A stretch of DNA of 64,000 nucleotides from Parafrankia sp041008525 (GTDB taxonomy: Bacteria; Actinomycetota; Actinomycetes; Frankiales; Frankiaceae), in contig NZ_JBFLUG010000023.1 of the NCBI RefSeq assembly GCF_041008525.1, forward strand, positions 17,848-81,847. The letters run 5' to 3'. Shown here in pieces: positions 32,941 to 42,140 of the stretch. The notes under the pieces are model-generated. The model searched no databases. It had not been told where the DNA came from and was given only the letters and a program-made list of their open reading frames with translations. Numbering within the stretch: position 1 is the stretch's first letter; each line of letters starts with the position of its first letter. The translations under genes were made by a program, and so were the position numbers.

Positions 32941-34083
32941 TCACACCCGTCCCGTCGTCTTTGTCTCAGCAGGCTGATCGGCCGCCGCGGCCGCCGCGGC
33001 CGCCGCGGATGCCGCAGCAGCCGGCTGGTCAGCCGCCGCGTCGGCAGAACGGCGGCCGTGGTCGTGGTCGTGGCGGGGGCGGTGCGGCCACTTGCGGGTG
33101 TCGCGAGGTTCGGCGTAGGGCTCGGTGCCCACGGGCAGGCCGCCGGCGATGGCGCGTTCCCGGGCGATCTCGGCGTCGAACTCCAGGCCGAGCAGGATCG
33201 CCACGTTGGACAGCCACAGCCAGACCAGGAAGATGATGACGCCGGCGAGCGCTCCGTAGGTCTTGTTGTAGGAGCCGAAGTTCGCGACGTACAGCGCGAA
33301 GCCCGCGGAGGCGGCGAGCCAGATGACCACGGCCAGGACGCTGCCCGGGGTGAGCCAGCGGAAGCTGCGCACCCGGACGTTGGGCGCCGACCAGTACAGC
33401 AGCGCGATCATGCCGATCACGAACAGGACCAGGAGCGGCCATTTCGCGTAGGACCAGGCGGTGAGAGCCTCGCTGCCCAGGCCGATCGCGGTGCCGGCCT
33501 GCTCGGCGAGGCCGCCGGAGAACACCACGATGACGGCGCTGGCGGCGAGAAGAATCATGAGCATGACCGTGACGGCCAGGCGCAACGGCATGATCTTCCA
33601 CACCGGTCGTCCTTCGGGAATGTCATAGACGATGTTGGCCGCGCGGATGAAGGCTGCGATGTAACCGGAGGCGGACCACAACGCGCCCACCAGACCGACG
33701 ATGGCGAGGATTCCGCCGGTGCCGGTGGAGTCGCGGATGCTGTTCACCGCGTCGCGCAGGATGTCCTGGGCCGAGCCGGGGGTGAGTTGTTCGAGGTTGG
33801 TCAGGACGCTGTCGGTCGCGGACCTGCCGACGACACCGAGCAGCGAGACCAGGACGAGCAATGCGGGGAAGATCGCGAGTACGCCGTAGTAGGTGAGTGC
33901 CGCGGCCCGGTCCGGCAGCTCGTCTTCCCTGAACTCCTTCACCGTGGCTCGGAGAACCCTGAACCAGGAGCGGGGGCGCAGTTCGGTCAGGCGGTCGGGC
34001 TCCGCCTCCCGCACCGCCTCGTCCGGTCCTGTACCCAGCGCCGGCTCCAGGTCCCGCCGGCGCCGCTTCCAGATCGCAGCCAT
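32941..34083 (-). CDS. YihY/virulence factor BrkB family membrane protein
   Basis: A 380-residue membrane protein with about six helices. Family markers are AAALTYYGVLAIFPALLVLV, TGGILAIVGLVGALWSASGY and GALAGVIIFLVWLWLSNVAI, typical of the YihY/BrkB family (formerly misnamed RNase BN). The C-terminal tail (~60 residues) is a low-complexity stretch rich in His, Asp and Ala (a run of Ala coded by GCCGCCGCG repeats). The function is unknown; an exporter role has been suggested for the family. Confidence 0.88.
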   Translation of the reverse strand: MAAIWKRRRRDLEPALGTGPDEAVREAEPDRLTELRPRSWFRVLRATVKEFREDELPDRAAALTYYGVLAIFPALLVLVSLLGVVGRSATDSVLTNLEQLTPGSAQDILRDAVNSIRDSTGTGGILAIVGLVGALWSASGYIAAFIRAANIVYDIPEGRPVWKIMPLRLAVTVMLMILLAASAVIVVFSGGLAEQAGTAIGLGSEALTAWSYAKWPLLVLFVIGMIALLYWSAPNVRVRSFRWLTPGSVLAVVIWLAASAGFALYVANFGSYNKTYGALAGVIIFLVWLWLSNVAILLGLEFDAEIARERAIAGGLPVGTEPYAEPRDTRKWPHRPRHDHDHGRRSADAAADQPAAAASAAAAAAAAADQPAETKTTGRV

Positions 34084-34158
34084 GACCAGAGCATTGCCAT
34101 CTTCGGACGCACAAATCCCGACGTGCCGCGACCCGTTACCACCATGACCGAAAGGACC

Positions 34159-34884
34159 TCAGGACGTCGCTTCGGGTGGTGGCCAGTAGCCGCGGCTGCG
34201 TAGGTGGTCGATGGTGACGGCGGCGCAGGAACGCACGTGCTCCTCGCTTGTCCGCGTCGCCTCCGCCACGTCACCGGCCCGGATCGCGTCGAGCAGCTGC
34301 TCCCGGTACTTCGCCTCGTTGTCCGCCGACGCCGGGGAGTCGAAGTAGAAACTGCCCTGGAGCACCCCGCCGAGGAACGCGAGAATCGCGTCCAGCCGCG
34401 GTGACTTCCCCGCCGTGGCGACGATCTGGAAGAAACGGCGGTCGAGGGTCCTGCGGCGGGAGGCCTCCTCGGTACCGGCGATTTCCCGGTGCAGTCGGGC
34501 CAGCTCCTCCAGCTCCTGCGGCGTCAGTTTCCGCACCGCGCGCCGCGTCGTCATCCCGGACACCAACGCGACCACCTCGTAGTGGTCCTCGATGTCCTCG
34601 ACGGTGACCTCGGCCACGAACGCGCCGCGGCGGGGAACCGCGTCCACGAAGCCCTTCTGCGCCAGTTCGATGAGCGCCTCGCGGACCGGAGCGCGGCTGA
34701 TTCCGAGCACCTCGGCGATCTCGTCCTGGTCGACCTTGCTCCGTGGGGGCAGGCTGCCGGAGACCACCGCCTCCCGGATGAAGGCGGCGGCCTCGTCCTT
34801 CAGGTTGCCGTAGCGCCGCCGACCCGCCGCGAGCTGGCGGATCGCGCTCGGGTCGGCGGCACCCGTCACTGCACTGCCTGCCAC
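34159..34884 (-). CDS. GntR-family (FCD) transcriptional regulator
   Basis: A 241-residue regulator. The winged-helix part is AAFIREAVVSGSLPPRSKVDQDEI with EVLGISRAPVREALIELAQKG; the C-terminal FCD helical domain includes RLHREIAGTEEASRRRTLDR and HVRSCAAVTIDHLRSRG. It overlaps the preceding phosphotransferase gene by 19 bp and so is the last gene of an acyl-CoA dehydrogenase-phosphotransferase-GntR operon, where it likely controls the genes before it and the divergent thiolase fusion. Confidence 0.88.
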   Translation of the reverse strand: MAGSAVTGAADPSAIRQLAAGRRRYGNLKDEAAAFIREAVVSGSLPPRSKVDQDEIAEVLGISRAPVREALIELAQKGFVDAVPRRGAFVAEVTVEDIEDHYEVVALVSGMTTRRAVRKLTPQELEELARLHREIAGTEEASRRRTLDRRFFQIVATAGKSPRLDAILAFLGGVLQGSFYFDSPASADNEAKYREQLLDAIRAGDVAEATRTSEEHVRSCAAVTIDHLRSRGYWPPPEATS

Positions 34885-35981
34885 GGCACCGCCGGGTAGT
34901 CGCTCGACGCGGCGGTTTCCGCCGCCTCCCGCATGTACCTGACCACGTAACCTCCGAAATCCTCGAGCTTCGGGTCGCCGTTGGCACGCTGGTAGCCCTG
35001 CTCAAGGACGATTGCCAGCTTCCATTTTGCCAGCACCAGGTAGTAGTCGAAGTCATCCACCTGCCGGCCGGAGCGCTCCGCGTAGAACGCGAGGAGTTTC
35101 GAACGCGGCGGCATGCCCACCAGGTGCTCGTGGTCCGCCGGGCCGTCGGGGTCCTCCGGCCAGCTGTGCAGTGCCCAGGCGACGTCCAGTTTCGGGTCGC
35201 CGATCGTGCCCATCTCCCAGTCCAGGATGGCGGCCAGCCGGGCCGGCGTGCCATGCCGGAACATCACGTTCGGGAACTGGTAGTCGCCGTGCATGACACC
35301 CGGGACGAAGTCGAGCGGCCGGTGGCACGACAGCCAGGCCGTCGCCTCGTCGAGACCCGGGATCTCCCGGGCGCGGATCCGCTCGTAGAACCGCGTCCAG
35401 CGTGCCACCTGCCGCTCGTGGTAGCCGTCGGGCCGGCCGAGGTCGCCGAGGCCACGGGCCCGCCAGTCGACGGCGCCCATCTGCACGATGCCGTCGATGA
35501 GCTCGTACGCCAGGTCGCCGCGCGCCTCCAGATCGTCGTCGAACGGCGGCGGCCACCACCCCGGCGTGCTCATCACCGACCAGCCGTCCACCACGTCCAT
35601 CAGGTAAAAGGGGCGGCCGATGACACTTGGGTCGGCGCAGACGGCGATCGCGTCGGCGACCGGGACGTCGGTGCCGGTGAGTGCCTCGATGATCCGCCAT
35701 TCCCGCAGGATGCCGGCGTCCCGCTCGGCCGGGGCCGCTGCCGGCGGGCGGCGCAGCGCGGCGCGGAAATCGCCCCGGCTGACCTCGAAGATCTCGTTCT
35801 GACGGCCGCCGGAGAGCAGCCGAGCGGTGACCGGGTGCCCACTGCCGGGCAGGTGCTGGCTGTCCATCCACCGGCCCAGCGCGCCGACATCGAGACCCGC
35901 GGTGACGGCGGCCTCGGCCTCACCGCCGGCGCCGGCGGTGAGCTCCGCAGCCGACGCCGGGTTCGCGTCAGTCGTGCTCAT
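34866..35981 (-). CDS. Phosphotransferase family protein (APH/ACAD10-like)
   Basis: A 371-residue protein with the aminoglycoside-phosphotransferase fold: LLSGGRQNEIFEV, MHGDYQFPNVMF with the catalytic HGDxxxxN element, and ILDWEMGTIGDPKLDVAWAL as the metal-binding DxE/GD part. The closest style is the ACAD10/11 kinase domain, which in mammals and mycobacteria phosphorylates 4-hydroxyacyl-CoA during hydroxy-acid breakdown. The start at 35981 overlaps the acyl-CoA dehydrogenase stop by 4 bp, which supports a joint role in an unusual acyl-CoA pathway. Confidence 0.88.
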   Translation of the reverse strand: MSTTDANPASAAELTAGAGGEAEAAVTAGLDVGALGRWMDSQHLPGSGHPVTARLLSGGRQNEIFEVSRGDFRAALRRPPAAAPAERDAGILREWRIIEALTGTDVPVADAIAVCADPSVIGRPFYLMDVVDGWSVMSTPGWWPPPFDDDLEARGDLAYELIDGIVQMGAVDWRARGLGDLGRPDGYHERQVARWTRFYERIRAREIPGLDEATAWLSCHRPLDFVPGVMHGDYQFPNVMFRHGTPARLAAILDWEMGTIGDPKLDVAWALHSWPEDPDGPADHEHLVGMPPRSKLLAFYAERSGRQVDDFDYYLVLAKWKLAIVLEQGYQRANGDPKLEDFGGYVVRYMREAAETAASSDYPAVPWQAVQ

Positions 35982-37309
35982 GCGATGTCTTCCCCGCCCT
36001 GGAGCGCCGCGTCGGTGGCGTCGATACCGAGCAGTTCGGCGTACTTCTTGCGGGCCTTCTCCTGCCGGTTCGGCAGGTAGTAGGTCGGCCACATGCCCTC
36101 GGCGGGCTTGCCCGTGCGGAGCACGGCGCGCGCGACTGTCACCCGGTGGATCTCGCTGGGGCCGTCAGCCAGACCCAGGATCATCGAGCCGGAGAACCAC
36201 TCGTTGAGGGGCAGGTCGTTCGTCGTCCCGAGCGCTCCATGCACCTGCAGCGCCCGCTGGGTGATGTTGTGCATGACCTGTGGTGTGAGGACCTTCACGG
36301 CGGCGATGTCGTGCCGGACGGCGCGGTAGTCCTTCAGCTTGTCGATGCGCCAGGCCACGTACAGCACGTACAGCCGGAACTGGGTGAGCTCGGCGTAGGA
36401 GTCGGCCAGGTAGTTCTGCACCGACTGCTTGTCGGACAGCCGGCTGCCCTTCGTCTCCCGGCTCAGCGCGCGTTCGACCATCATGTCCAGGGCGCGGCGG
36501 GCCTGGCTGACAGTGCGCATCGCGTGGTGGATCCGCCCCCCGCCGAGACGGGTCTGGCTGATCGCGAAGGCCTGCCCCTCACCGCCGAGAACGTTCTCGG
36601 CCGGGACGTGGACGTCGGTGAAGCGGACGGTCCCGTGGGTGCCGTTCCCGGCCTTCTCCTGCCCGAACAGCGCCTGGTTGCGTTCGATCACGATGCCCGG
36701 CGTGTCGCTGGGCACGATGAACATCGACGCGCCCTGGTGGACGCTGACGTCCGGGTTGGTGACCGCCATGACGAGGTAGAACGACGCCCACCGGGCGTGC
36801 GAGGCGAAGAACTTCAGGCCGTTGATGACCCAGCCGTCGCCGTCCCGCTCGGCGTGGGTGGTGAACACGCTCGGGTCGGAGCCGCCCTGCGGCTCGGTCA
36901 TCGCGAAGCAGGAGACGATGTCGCCGTCCAGCAGGGGCTGGAGGTAGCGCTTCTTCTGCTCCTCGGTCCCGTAGTGGGCGAGGATCTCGGCGTTGCCCGT
37001 GTCGGGCGCGGCCGTCCCGAAGATCACCGGCCCCCAGGCCGCCCGTCCGATGATCTCGTTGAGCAGCGCGAGCTTCACCTGGCCGTAGCCCTGGCCGCCG
37101 AGGTCGGCGCCGAGGTGGCAGGCCCACAGCCCCTGGTCGCGGACCTGCTGCTTGAGCGGGTCGACGATGCGGGCCAGGGTCGGGTTGATCGGCCGTTCGA
37201 AGACCTGGTTGCGCCACAGGGTCTCGAGCGGTTCGACCTCCTCCGTGACGAACTCCTCGGCCCAGTCGAGCTTCTTCTGGAACTCGGGCTCGGTCTCGAA
37301 CTCCCACAC
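35978..37309 (-). CDS. Acyl-CoA dehydrogenase
   Basis: A 443-residue enzyme. Visible are the FAD/substrate loop MTEPQGGSDPSVFTTHAERD, the stretch GWVINGLKFFASHARWASFY, and the C-terminal helices QVMHNITQRALQVHGALGTT. The GTG start has GGAGG six bases upstream. It is a classical flavoprotein that makes the alpha,beta double bond of an acyl-CoA. It lies divergent from the thiolase fusion, and a phosphotransferase and a GntR gene follow in the same operon; the acyl group is unknown. Confidence 0.9.
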   Translation of the reverse strand: MWEFETEPEFQKKLDWAEEFVTEEVEPLETLWRNQVFERPINPTLARIVDPLKQQVRDQGLWACHLGADLGGQGYGQVKLALLNEIIGRAAWGPVIFGTAAPDTGNAEILAHYGTEEQKKRYLQPLLDGDIVSCFAMTEPQGGSDPSVFTTHAERDGDGWVINGLKFFASHARWASFYLVMAVTNPDVSVHQGASMFIVPSDTPGIVIERNQALFGQEKAGNGTHGTVRFTDVHVPAENVLGGEGQAFAISQTRLGGGRIHHAMRTVSQARRALDMMVERALSRETKGSRLSDKQSVQNYLADSYAELTQFRLYVLYVAWRIDKLKDYRAVRHDIAAVKVLTPQVMHNITQRALQVHGALGTTNDLPLNEWFSGSMILGLADGPSEIHRVTVARAVLRTGKPAEGMWPTYYLPNRQEKARKKYAELLGIDATDAALQGGEDIA

Positions 37310-37439
37310 AGGGCGCCTCCAGCAGTCTCGGGGGATTGCTTTCTCAAGTCTCAAAAATATTATCTGGAGTGTGACGACTCGGGACAGCGATGGCAAGAGA
37401 CAGCACGACGGACAGGCCGGCGGGGACGGAGGCGCCCCG

Positions 37440-39203
37440 GTGGCCCGCCCGCTGCCGGTGGTGGACGATCTCAACGCCTTCTACTGGTCCGCGGGCCGGG
37501 ACGGCATCCTGCGGTTCCAGCGCTGCGAGGACTGCGCCTCGCTCACCCACCCCCCGCAGCCGGTCTGCCGGTACTGCCGCTCCGAGCGCCGAGGGGTCGC
37601 CGAGGTCAGCGGTCGCGGGACCGTCGTCGGCGTCACCGTCAACCATCAGCAGTGGGAGCCGGCCTTCCCGCCCCCCTTCGTCGTCGCCTCCGTGGCGATC
37701 GACGAGGATCCGCGGGTCCGTGTGGTCACGAGCCTGGTGGACGTCCCGCCCGCGGACGCGGGGGTCGGGCTGCGGGTCAGCGTGCGGTTCGAGCAGAGCG
37801 AGGACGTCTGGCTACCGGTCTTCGCGCCGGACCCGCCGCTGCCACCACTGCCACCGGACCCGCCCGACCTGCCGGCATCGCCCGACCTGCCTGCCTCGTC
37901 CGAGCCGGGCGGGATCGTCCACGGCCCGGTGTTCGGGCCGCTGCCCGACGACATCGTGCCGCCTGCCGAGCACGGGCGGCACGTGCGCCCCATGGTCCGC
38001 GCGGACAAGTTCGAGGACAGAGTGGCGATCACCGGCATCGGCATGTCGCCGGTCGGGCGGCGGCTCATGCTGCCACCGCTCACCCTGGCCGCCGCCGCCG
38101 CCCGAGCGGCGGTCGCCGACGCCGGGCTGGACCTGGCCGACATCGACGGGCTGTCCACCTTCCCCGGTGGCGAGCTGATCGGCGGCTTCACCGAGGGCGG
38201 GGTGGTCGCGCTCGCTGACACCCTTGGTATCCAGCCCACCTGGTACAACGGCGGTGCGGAGACCTTCGGCCCCGGCGGCGCGGTCATCGGCGCCATGCTC
38301 GCGGTCGCCAGCGGTCTCGCCCGGCACGTCCTGTGCTTCCGGACGGTGTGGCAGGCCACGTACGCCGCGCAGCAGCGTGCGGCCAACCCCGGGGGCGCCA
38401 GCCCCTACGGCATAGGTGGGCGGGGCGGCCGGGTGGCGGGGCCGCAGGGGTACGTCGCGCCGTACGGCCTGGGTTCCGTCGCGCTCAACCTCGGCATGAT
38501 CGCCTCGAACTACTTCCGCCGCTACGGCGCCACCCGTGAGGCCCTGGGCTGGATCGCGATCAACCAGCGGGCCAACGCGGCGCTCAACCCGCACGCCGTG
38601 TACCGCAACCCGATGACCATGGACGACTACCTCGCCGCCCGCATGATCACCACTCCGTTCGGGCTGTACGACTGCGACGTCCCGATGGACGCGAGCATCG
38701 CCGTCATCGTCTCGGCGGTGGAGACCGCGCCCGACCTCGCCAAGCCGCCCGTGTTCGTCGAGGCGGTCGGCACCCAGGTCACGGAGCGTTTCCTCTGGCA
38801 CCAGAGCACGATGAGCCACGAGCCGCAGACCTTCGGCCCGTCCGCGCACATGTGGTCGCGCACCTCGTTGCGCCCGGCCGACGTGCAGGCCGCGCAGCTC
38901 TACGACGGTTTCACGTTCAACTGTCTGTCGTGGCTGGAGGCCATGGGCTTCTGCGGTGTCGGCGAGGCGGCGGACTTCGTCGCCGGTGGTCACAACATCG
39001 CCCGCGAGGGCGGAGTCGTGGCACTCAACACCCACGGGGGGCAGCTCTCCGCCGGTCGCACGCACGGAATGGGCATGATCCACGAGGCTGTCGTCCAGCT
39101 GCGTGGCGAGGCCGGCCCGCGTCAGGTCGACGGCTGTTCCGCCGTCGCCGTCAGCACCGGCGGCCTCGCCCCGGCGGGCGCGATGCTGCTGCGCCGGCCC
39201 TGA
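37440..39203 (+). CDS. Fused Zn-ribbon/OB-fold (DUF35) and thiolase-like protein
   Basis: A 587-residue fusion. The GTG at 37440 has GGAGG seven bases upstream and begins VARPLPVVDDLNAFYW. Residues ~20-45 form a zinc ribbon (CEDCASLTHPPQPVCRYC) followed by an OB fold (SGRGTVVGVTVNHQQWEPAF). After a Pro-rich linker (~135-160) the thiolase/SCP2-type domain starts at RVAITGIGMSPVGRR and ends with NTHGGQLSAGRTHGMGMIHE. The thiolase part resembles Ltp2-type aldolases of steroid side-chain breakdown, which work with a separate DUF35 partner; here both are one chain. Confidence 0.85.
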   Translation: MARPLPVVDDLNAFYWSAGRDGILRFQRCEDCASLTHPPQPVCRYCRSERRGVAEVSGRGTVVGVTVNHQQWEPAFPPPFVVASVAIDEDPRVRVVTSLVDVPPADAGVGLRVSVRFEQSEDVWLPVFAPDPPLPPLPPDPPDLPASPDLPASSEPGGIVHGPVFGPLPDDIVPPAEHGRHVRPMVRADKFEDRVAITGIGMSPVGRRLMLPPLTLAAAAARAAVADAGLDLADIDGLSTFPGGELIGGFTEGGVVALADTLGIQPTWYNGGAETFGPGGAVIGAMLAVASGLARHVLCFRTVWQATYAAQQRAANPGGASPYGIGGRGGRVAGPQGYVAPYGLGSVALNLGMIASNYFRRYGATREALGWIAINQRANAALNPHAVYRNPMTMDDYLAARMITTPFGLYDCDVPMDASIAVIVSAVETAPDLAKPPVFVEAVGTQVTERFLWHQSTMSHEPQTFGPSAHMWSRTSLRPADVQAAQLYDGFTFNCLSWLEAMGFCGVGEAADFVAGGHNIAREGGVVALNTHGGQLSAGRTHGMGMIHEAVVQLRGEAGPRQVDGCSAVAVSTGGLAPAGAMLLRRP

Positions 39204-39258
39204 AACGTCACCACATCGCCGCTGGCGCGTCGCGCGCCCCGCCCCCCGCCGCGCCGCG

Positions 39259-39942
39259 TCAGCGGATGCCGAGATCGCCGTCGCCGGGCGGCGCGGCCTG
39301 CCGGGCCGCCCCGCTGCTCGGTCCCGGCCCTGATCCTGACCCCGACCGTGGTCCGACTGTGCCGTAGCTGCCGTCGTGGTAGATCAGCGGCGGGTCAGCC
39401 CGGCCGACGCGGCTCTCCAGAATCTCCGCGATGACCAGGTGGTGGTCCCCTTCGACCGTGCGCCGCCGGATGCGGCAGCGCATCCAGACCTCCGCGTCGA
39501 GGAGCAGGGGCTCGCCGCCGGGCAGCCTGCGCCAGTGGGTCGGGGGCGCGAACCGGTCGGCTCCGGGCCGCGCGAACCGGGCCGCCAGGTCGTGGTGGCC
39601 CGCGGAGAGCAGATGGACCACGAGCGTGCTGGCCCCGGTCAGCACGGAGGCGAGGGACGAGCGGGTCGACAGCGCCAGCGAGACCAGCGGCGGCTCCTCG
39701 GACAGCGACGCCACGGACGTCGCGGTGAAGCCCACCGGGCCGAGCGGGCCCGCCATGGTCACGATCGTGACACCGGCCGCGTGCCGCCGGAACGCGCGGC
39801 GCAGGTCGACAGGCCCGCGTGCGGACGTCTCTGCCGCGGGCCGGGGGGACACGGCGCGTTGTGCCGCGGGCCGGGGTGGCGCGGGCCGGGGTGGCGCGGG
39901 CGGCTCGACCGCGGGCCGGGGGGACACGGCCCGCTCAGCCAT
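39259..39942 (-). CDS. Flavin reductase family protein (HpaC-like)
   Basis: A 227-residue protein. The FMN-binding split-barrel domain runs from about residue 44 (LRRAFRRHAAGVTIVTMAGP) through VGFTATSVASLSEEPPLVSL and DAEVWMRCRIRRRTVEGDHH. It likely supplies reduced flavin to a monooxygenase, perhaps one outside the window. The N-terminal ~40 residues (AVSPRPA repeated twice) are Pro/Ala repeats, and the DNA there has a duplicated 20-bp tract. Its start overlaps the upstream CYTH-CHAD gene's stop by 8 bp. Confidence 0.82.
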   Translation of the reverse strand: MAERAVSPRPAVEPPAPPRPAPPRPAAQRAVSPRPAAETSARGPVDLRRAFRRHAAGVTIVTMAGPLGPVGFTATSVASLSEEPPLVSLALSTRSSLASVLTGASTLVVHLLSAGHHDLAARFARPGADRFAPPTHWRRLPGGEPLLLDAEVWMRCRIRRRTVEGDHHLVIAEILESRVGRADPPLIYHDGSYGTVGPRSGSGSGPGPSSGAARQAAPPGDGDLGIR

Positions 39943-41464
39943 GGAGCCAGCGCCGGTAGCGCCTGCGGGCGAGTTTGGGCCATCGCGCGGTGAACTCGTC
40001 GATCGTCCGCTCGGCGCGTGCGTTCTCGGCGCCGGTGAGCAGCCCGTAGGTGTAGGACGACTCGCCAGCCAGGTTCGCCGCGATCGCGAGTGTCCGCATC
40101 CGCTCCCGGGCCACGACGCAGTCCTGGTGCTCGCCGAGCATGTCCTGGACCGTCTTCGCCCCCCTGCCGAGCCGCGCCGCATCCGGGCCGAAGACGGGGG
40201 TGACCGCCTCGCAGGCGTACCGCAGCCGCTTGGCCGCCTTGCGGGCGTCGTGGTGGGCGACATCCCTGGGCCGGCCGGCTGCCGCGTGCTCGGCCCGCGC
40301 CACCCGCCGGGTCAGCCGCCGATCCGCCTTGCGGGCCAGCTTCGGGAGCACCTGGGACGCGGGACGACGGGCAAGCGCGGTCTGCCCCGTGTCAGCCACA
40401 AAGGCCAGCAGGGTCTCGATGAACGTCAGGTACTGCTCGCCGCGGAGGTAGGCGAGGGCGCTCTGCGCGCCGCGGAGCCGCTCACCCAGGAAGGTCTGCT
40501 CCACCCTGGCGCGGACGGGGCCGAGGACGGCTTCCGTCGGCTGTGCGTCGACGGCGCGCAGGTGGCGCGCCAGCTGTACCTCGGCGTCGCGCGGGACGCC
40601 GAGAGCCTCGCCGAGCGCCCTGAGCCCCGTCTGGATCTCGGCCGCCCGCGCCGGGTCGAAAAGCGGGCGGAACGTCTGCACCGTGCTGCGTAGCCGCCTG
40701 GCCGCCACCCGCATGTCGTGCACGGCTTCCGGGGTGTCCAGGCGGACCCGTGGGTCCTCCTCCAGAAGCTGCGCCGTCTGCTCGGCCAGATAGCCGTGGA
40801 TGACCGCGCCGGCGCAAGCCGCCCCGGTCAGCGGCCCGGCAGGGATCTCGACCTCGGCAGGTCCGACATCGTCGCCCAGGGCGCGCAGCAGCTTCGCGGG
40901 GGCGCGGGACGGCCGGGCGCCCGCCTCGCGGAGCGCCTTCGCGGTGGCGGGCAGGATCCTCGTTCCGGCCTCGTCGACGGCCTCGAGCTCGATCTCGCGC
41001 CAGGTCGACACGACCGTCCTGTCGCCCATTGTCTGGGCCTTGACCAGATCGTCCGCGACCTCGATCAGGTCGGCGCCGGTCGCATCGCTCAGCCGCTGGG
41101 CACGGCGGACGGTGGACAGATGGGCCACCGGCCGCAGCTCGTGCCCGCGGGTGCGTACCGCGACCAGGTCGAGCAGGTCCTCCGGGATGACGTGGGGATC
41201 ACCCAGGGCGCGCTGGATCTCGTCGCGCTCCCCGTCCGCAGCGGGCAGTTTGAGATGCCAGCCCTGGTCTCCGCCGCCCTGGCGCCGGCGCAGCACCAGG
41301 TGGTTGCGCGCCAGCCGCAGGTCGTCGGTGTCGTAGTAGACGGCGTCGAGGTGGCGCTCCTCGACGCCGGAGGCGGAACTGACGCCGCGCACGCGGGTGA
41401 GCGCCGGCAAGGCGAAGGTGCTGTCCACGTCGAACTTCCGCTCGACCTCGTGCGTGCTGCCCAT
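39935..41464 (-). CDS. CYTH and CHAD domain protein
   Basis: A 509-residue protein. The N-terminal CYTH domain begins with the EVERKF motif (ExExK type) and has DTDDLRLARNHLVLRRR, giving the triphosphate tunnel fold. The CHAD domain follows, with conserved His-containing helices: VHDMRVAARRLRSTVQTFRP and HHDARKAAKRLRYACE. CHAD binds polyphosphate. The architecture is common in bacteria, and triphosphatase or polyphosphate-granule roles have been reported for relatives. A longer frame to 41512 exists but lacks the motif start. Confidence 0.88.
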   Translation of the reverse strand: MGSTHEVERKFDVDSTFALPALTRVRGVSSASGVEERHLDAVYYDTDDLRLARNHLVLRRRQGGGDQGWHLKLPAADGERDEIQRALGDPHVIPEDLLDLVAVRTRGHELRPVAHLSTVRRAQRLSDATGADLIEVADDLVKAQTMGDRTVVSTWREIELEAVDEAGTRILPATAKALREAGARPSRAPAKLLRALGDDVGPAEVEIPAGPLTGAACAGAVIHGYLAEQTAQLLEEDPRVRLDTPEAVHDMRVAARRLRSTVQTFRPLFDPARAAEIQTGLRALGEALGVPRDAEVQLARHLRAVDAQPTEAVLGPVRARVEQTFLGERLRGAQSALAYLRGEQYLTFIETLLAFVADTGQTALARRPASQVLPKLARKADRRLTRRVARAEHAAAGRPRDVAHHDARKAAKRLRYACEAVTPVFGPDAARLGRGAKTVQDMLGEHQDCVVARERMRTLAIAANLAGESSYTYGLLTGAENARAERTIDEFTARWPKLARRRYRRWLHG

Positions 41465-42140
41465 GACCACGCTCCGTCTCCGTCGTACCCGCGTTCGTAC
41501 CCGCGCCGACACCCCTGCGCAACAGGCCCGGACCCATCATCGTGGCGGCACGTCGCAGGCGGGTACCGACACGTCCGCTATTCCGCGCGGGCGGCTCCCA
41601 AAACCCCGTGATGCCCGCATGTACCTCGAATGCGCCACCCGCGAACCTGTCGGACAGCGCTGATCACCGTCGCTCGGCTCGCCGCGCGTGGCGCTTCGCG
41701 GTGGTGCCATCGCCTGCTGTGACACCATGTGGTGGCGGCCGGAGCGGCATGGCGTTCCCCGGGCGGGCGCGCCGTTGCGCTGCCGTGGTGCCGGCAGGAA
41801 CATACTGGTGAAGAATCCCCGCGTTGGCGAGGCAACGAGAAAATGGCCTCGCGGTGAATTCAGGGAAAAGTCGAGTCGACGAAATCAGTGGCTCGGATCA
41901 AATGGTAAGCCCAGATGGTCCCGGCGGGACCATCTGGGCTTACCATGCTTAGGGTGCCCTGGTATCGTTCGTGACGCACGCGCCCCGTATTCAATATGGT
42001 CGGCGGGCGGTTCGTCGGTCATAGGCTTCACATCACGGGAGATCTCAGCGGTGATCGAGTCGTCACTTTTTTGTCATGTGTGACACGCGAATAGAACCCG
42101 ATCGCCTTCCTCGTTTCGAGACCATCATCCAGGGGGCCCG
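41465..42140. other. Long intergenic region, no gene recognised
   Basis: A 676-bp divergent gap between the CYTH-CHAD gene and the lipoprotein gene. From about 41820 it is clearly less GC-rich. It contains the near-perfect 45-bp palindrome listed separately. No reading frame here has protein-like composition. It should also contain the lipoprotein promoter. Confidence 0.5.
41902..41946. repeat. 45-bp palindrome, two 22-bp perfect arms
   Basis: Arms 41902-41923 and 41925-41946 are exact complements with a one-base centre; ATGGTAAGCCCAGATGGTCC opens the left arm. It is stronger than a usual terminator and no gene ends near it, so the role (attenuator, protein site or orphan terminator) is open. 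Confidence 0.85.

Noticed and set aside
32941..33030. Possible separate gene in the Ala-rich run at the end of the YihY gene
   Set aside because: It is a GCCGCCGCG repeat inside the YihY reading frame, giving an Ala-rich tail.
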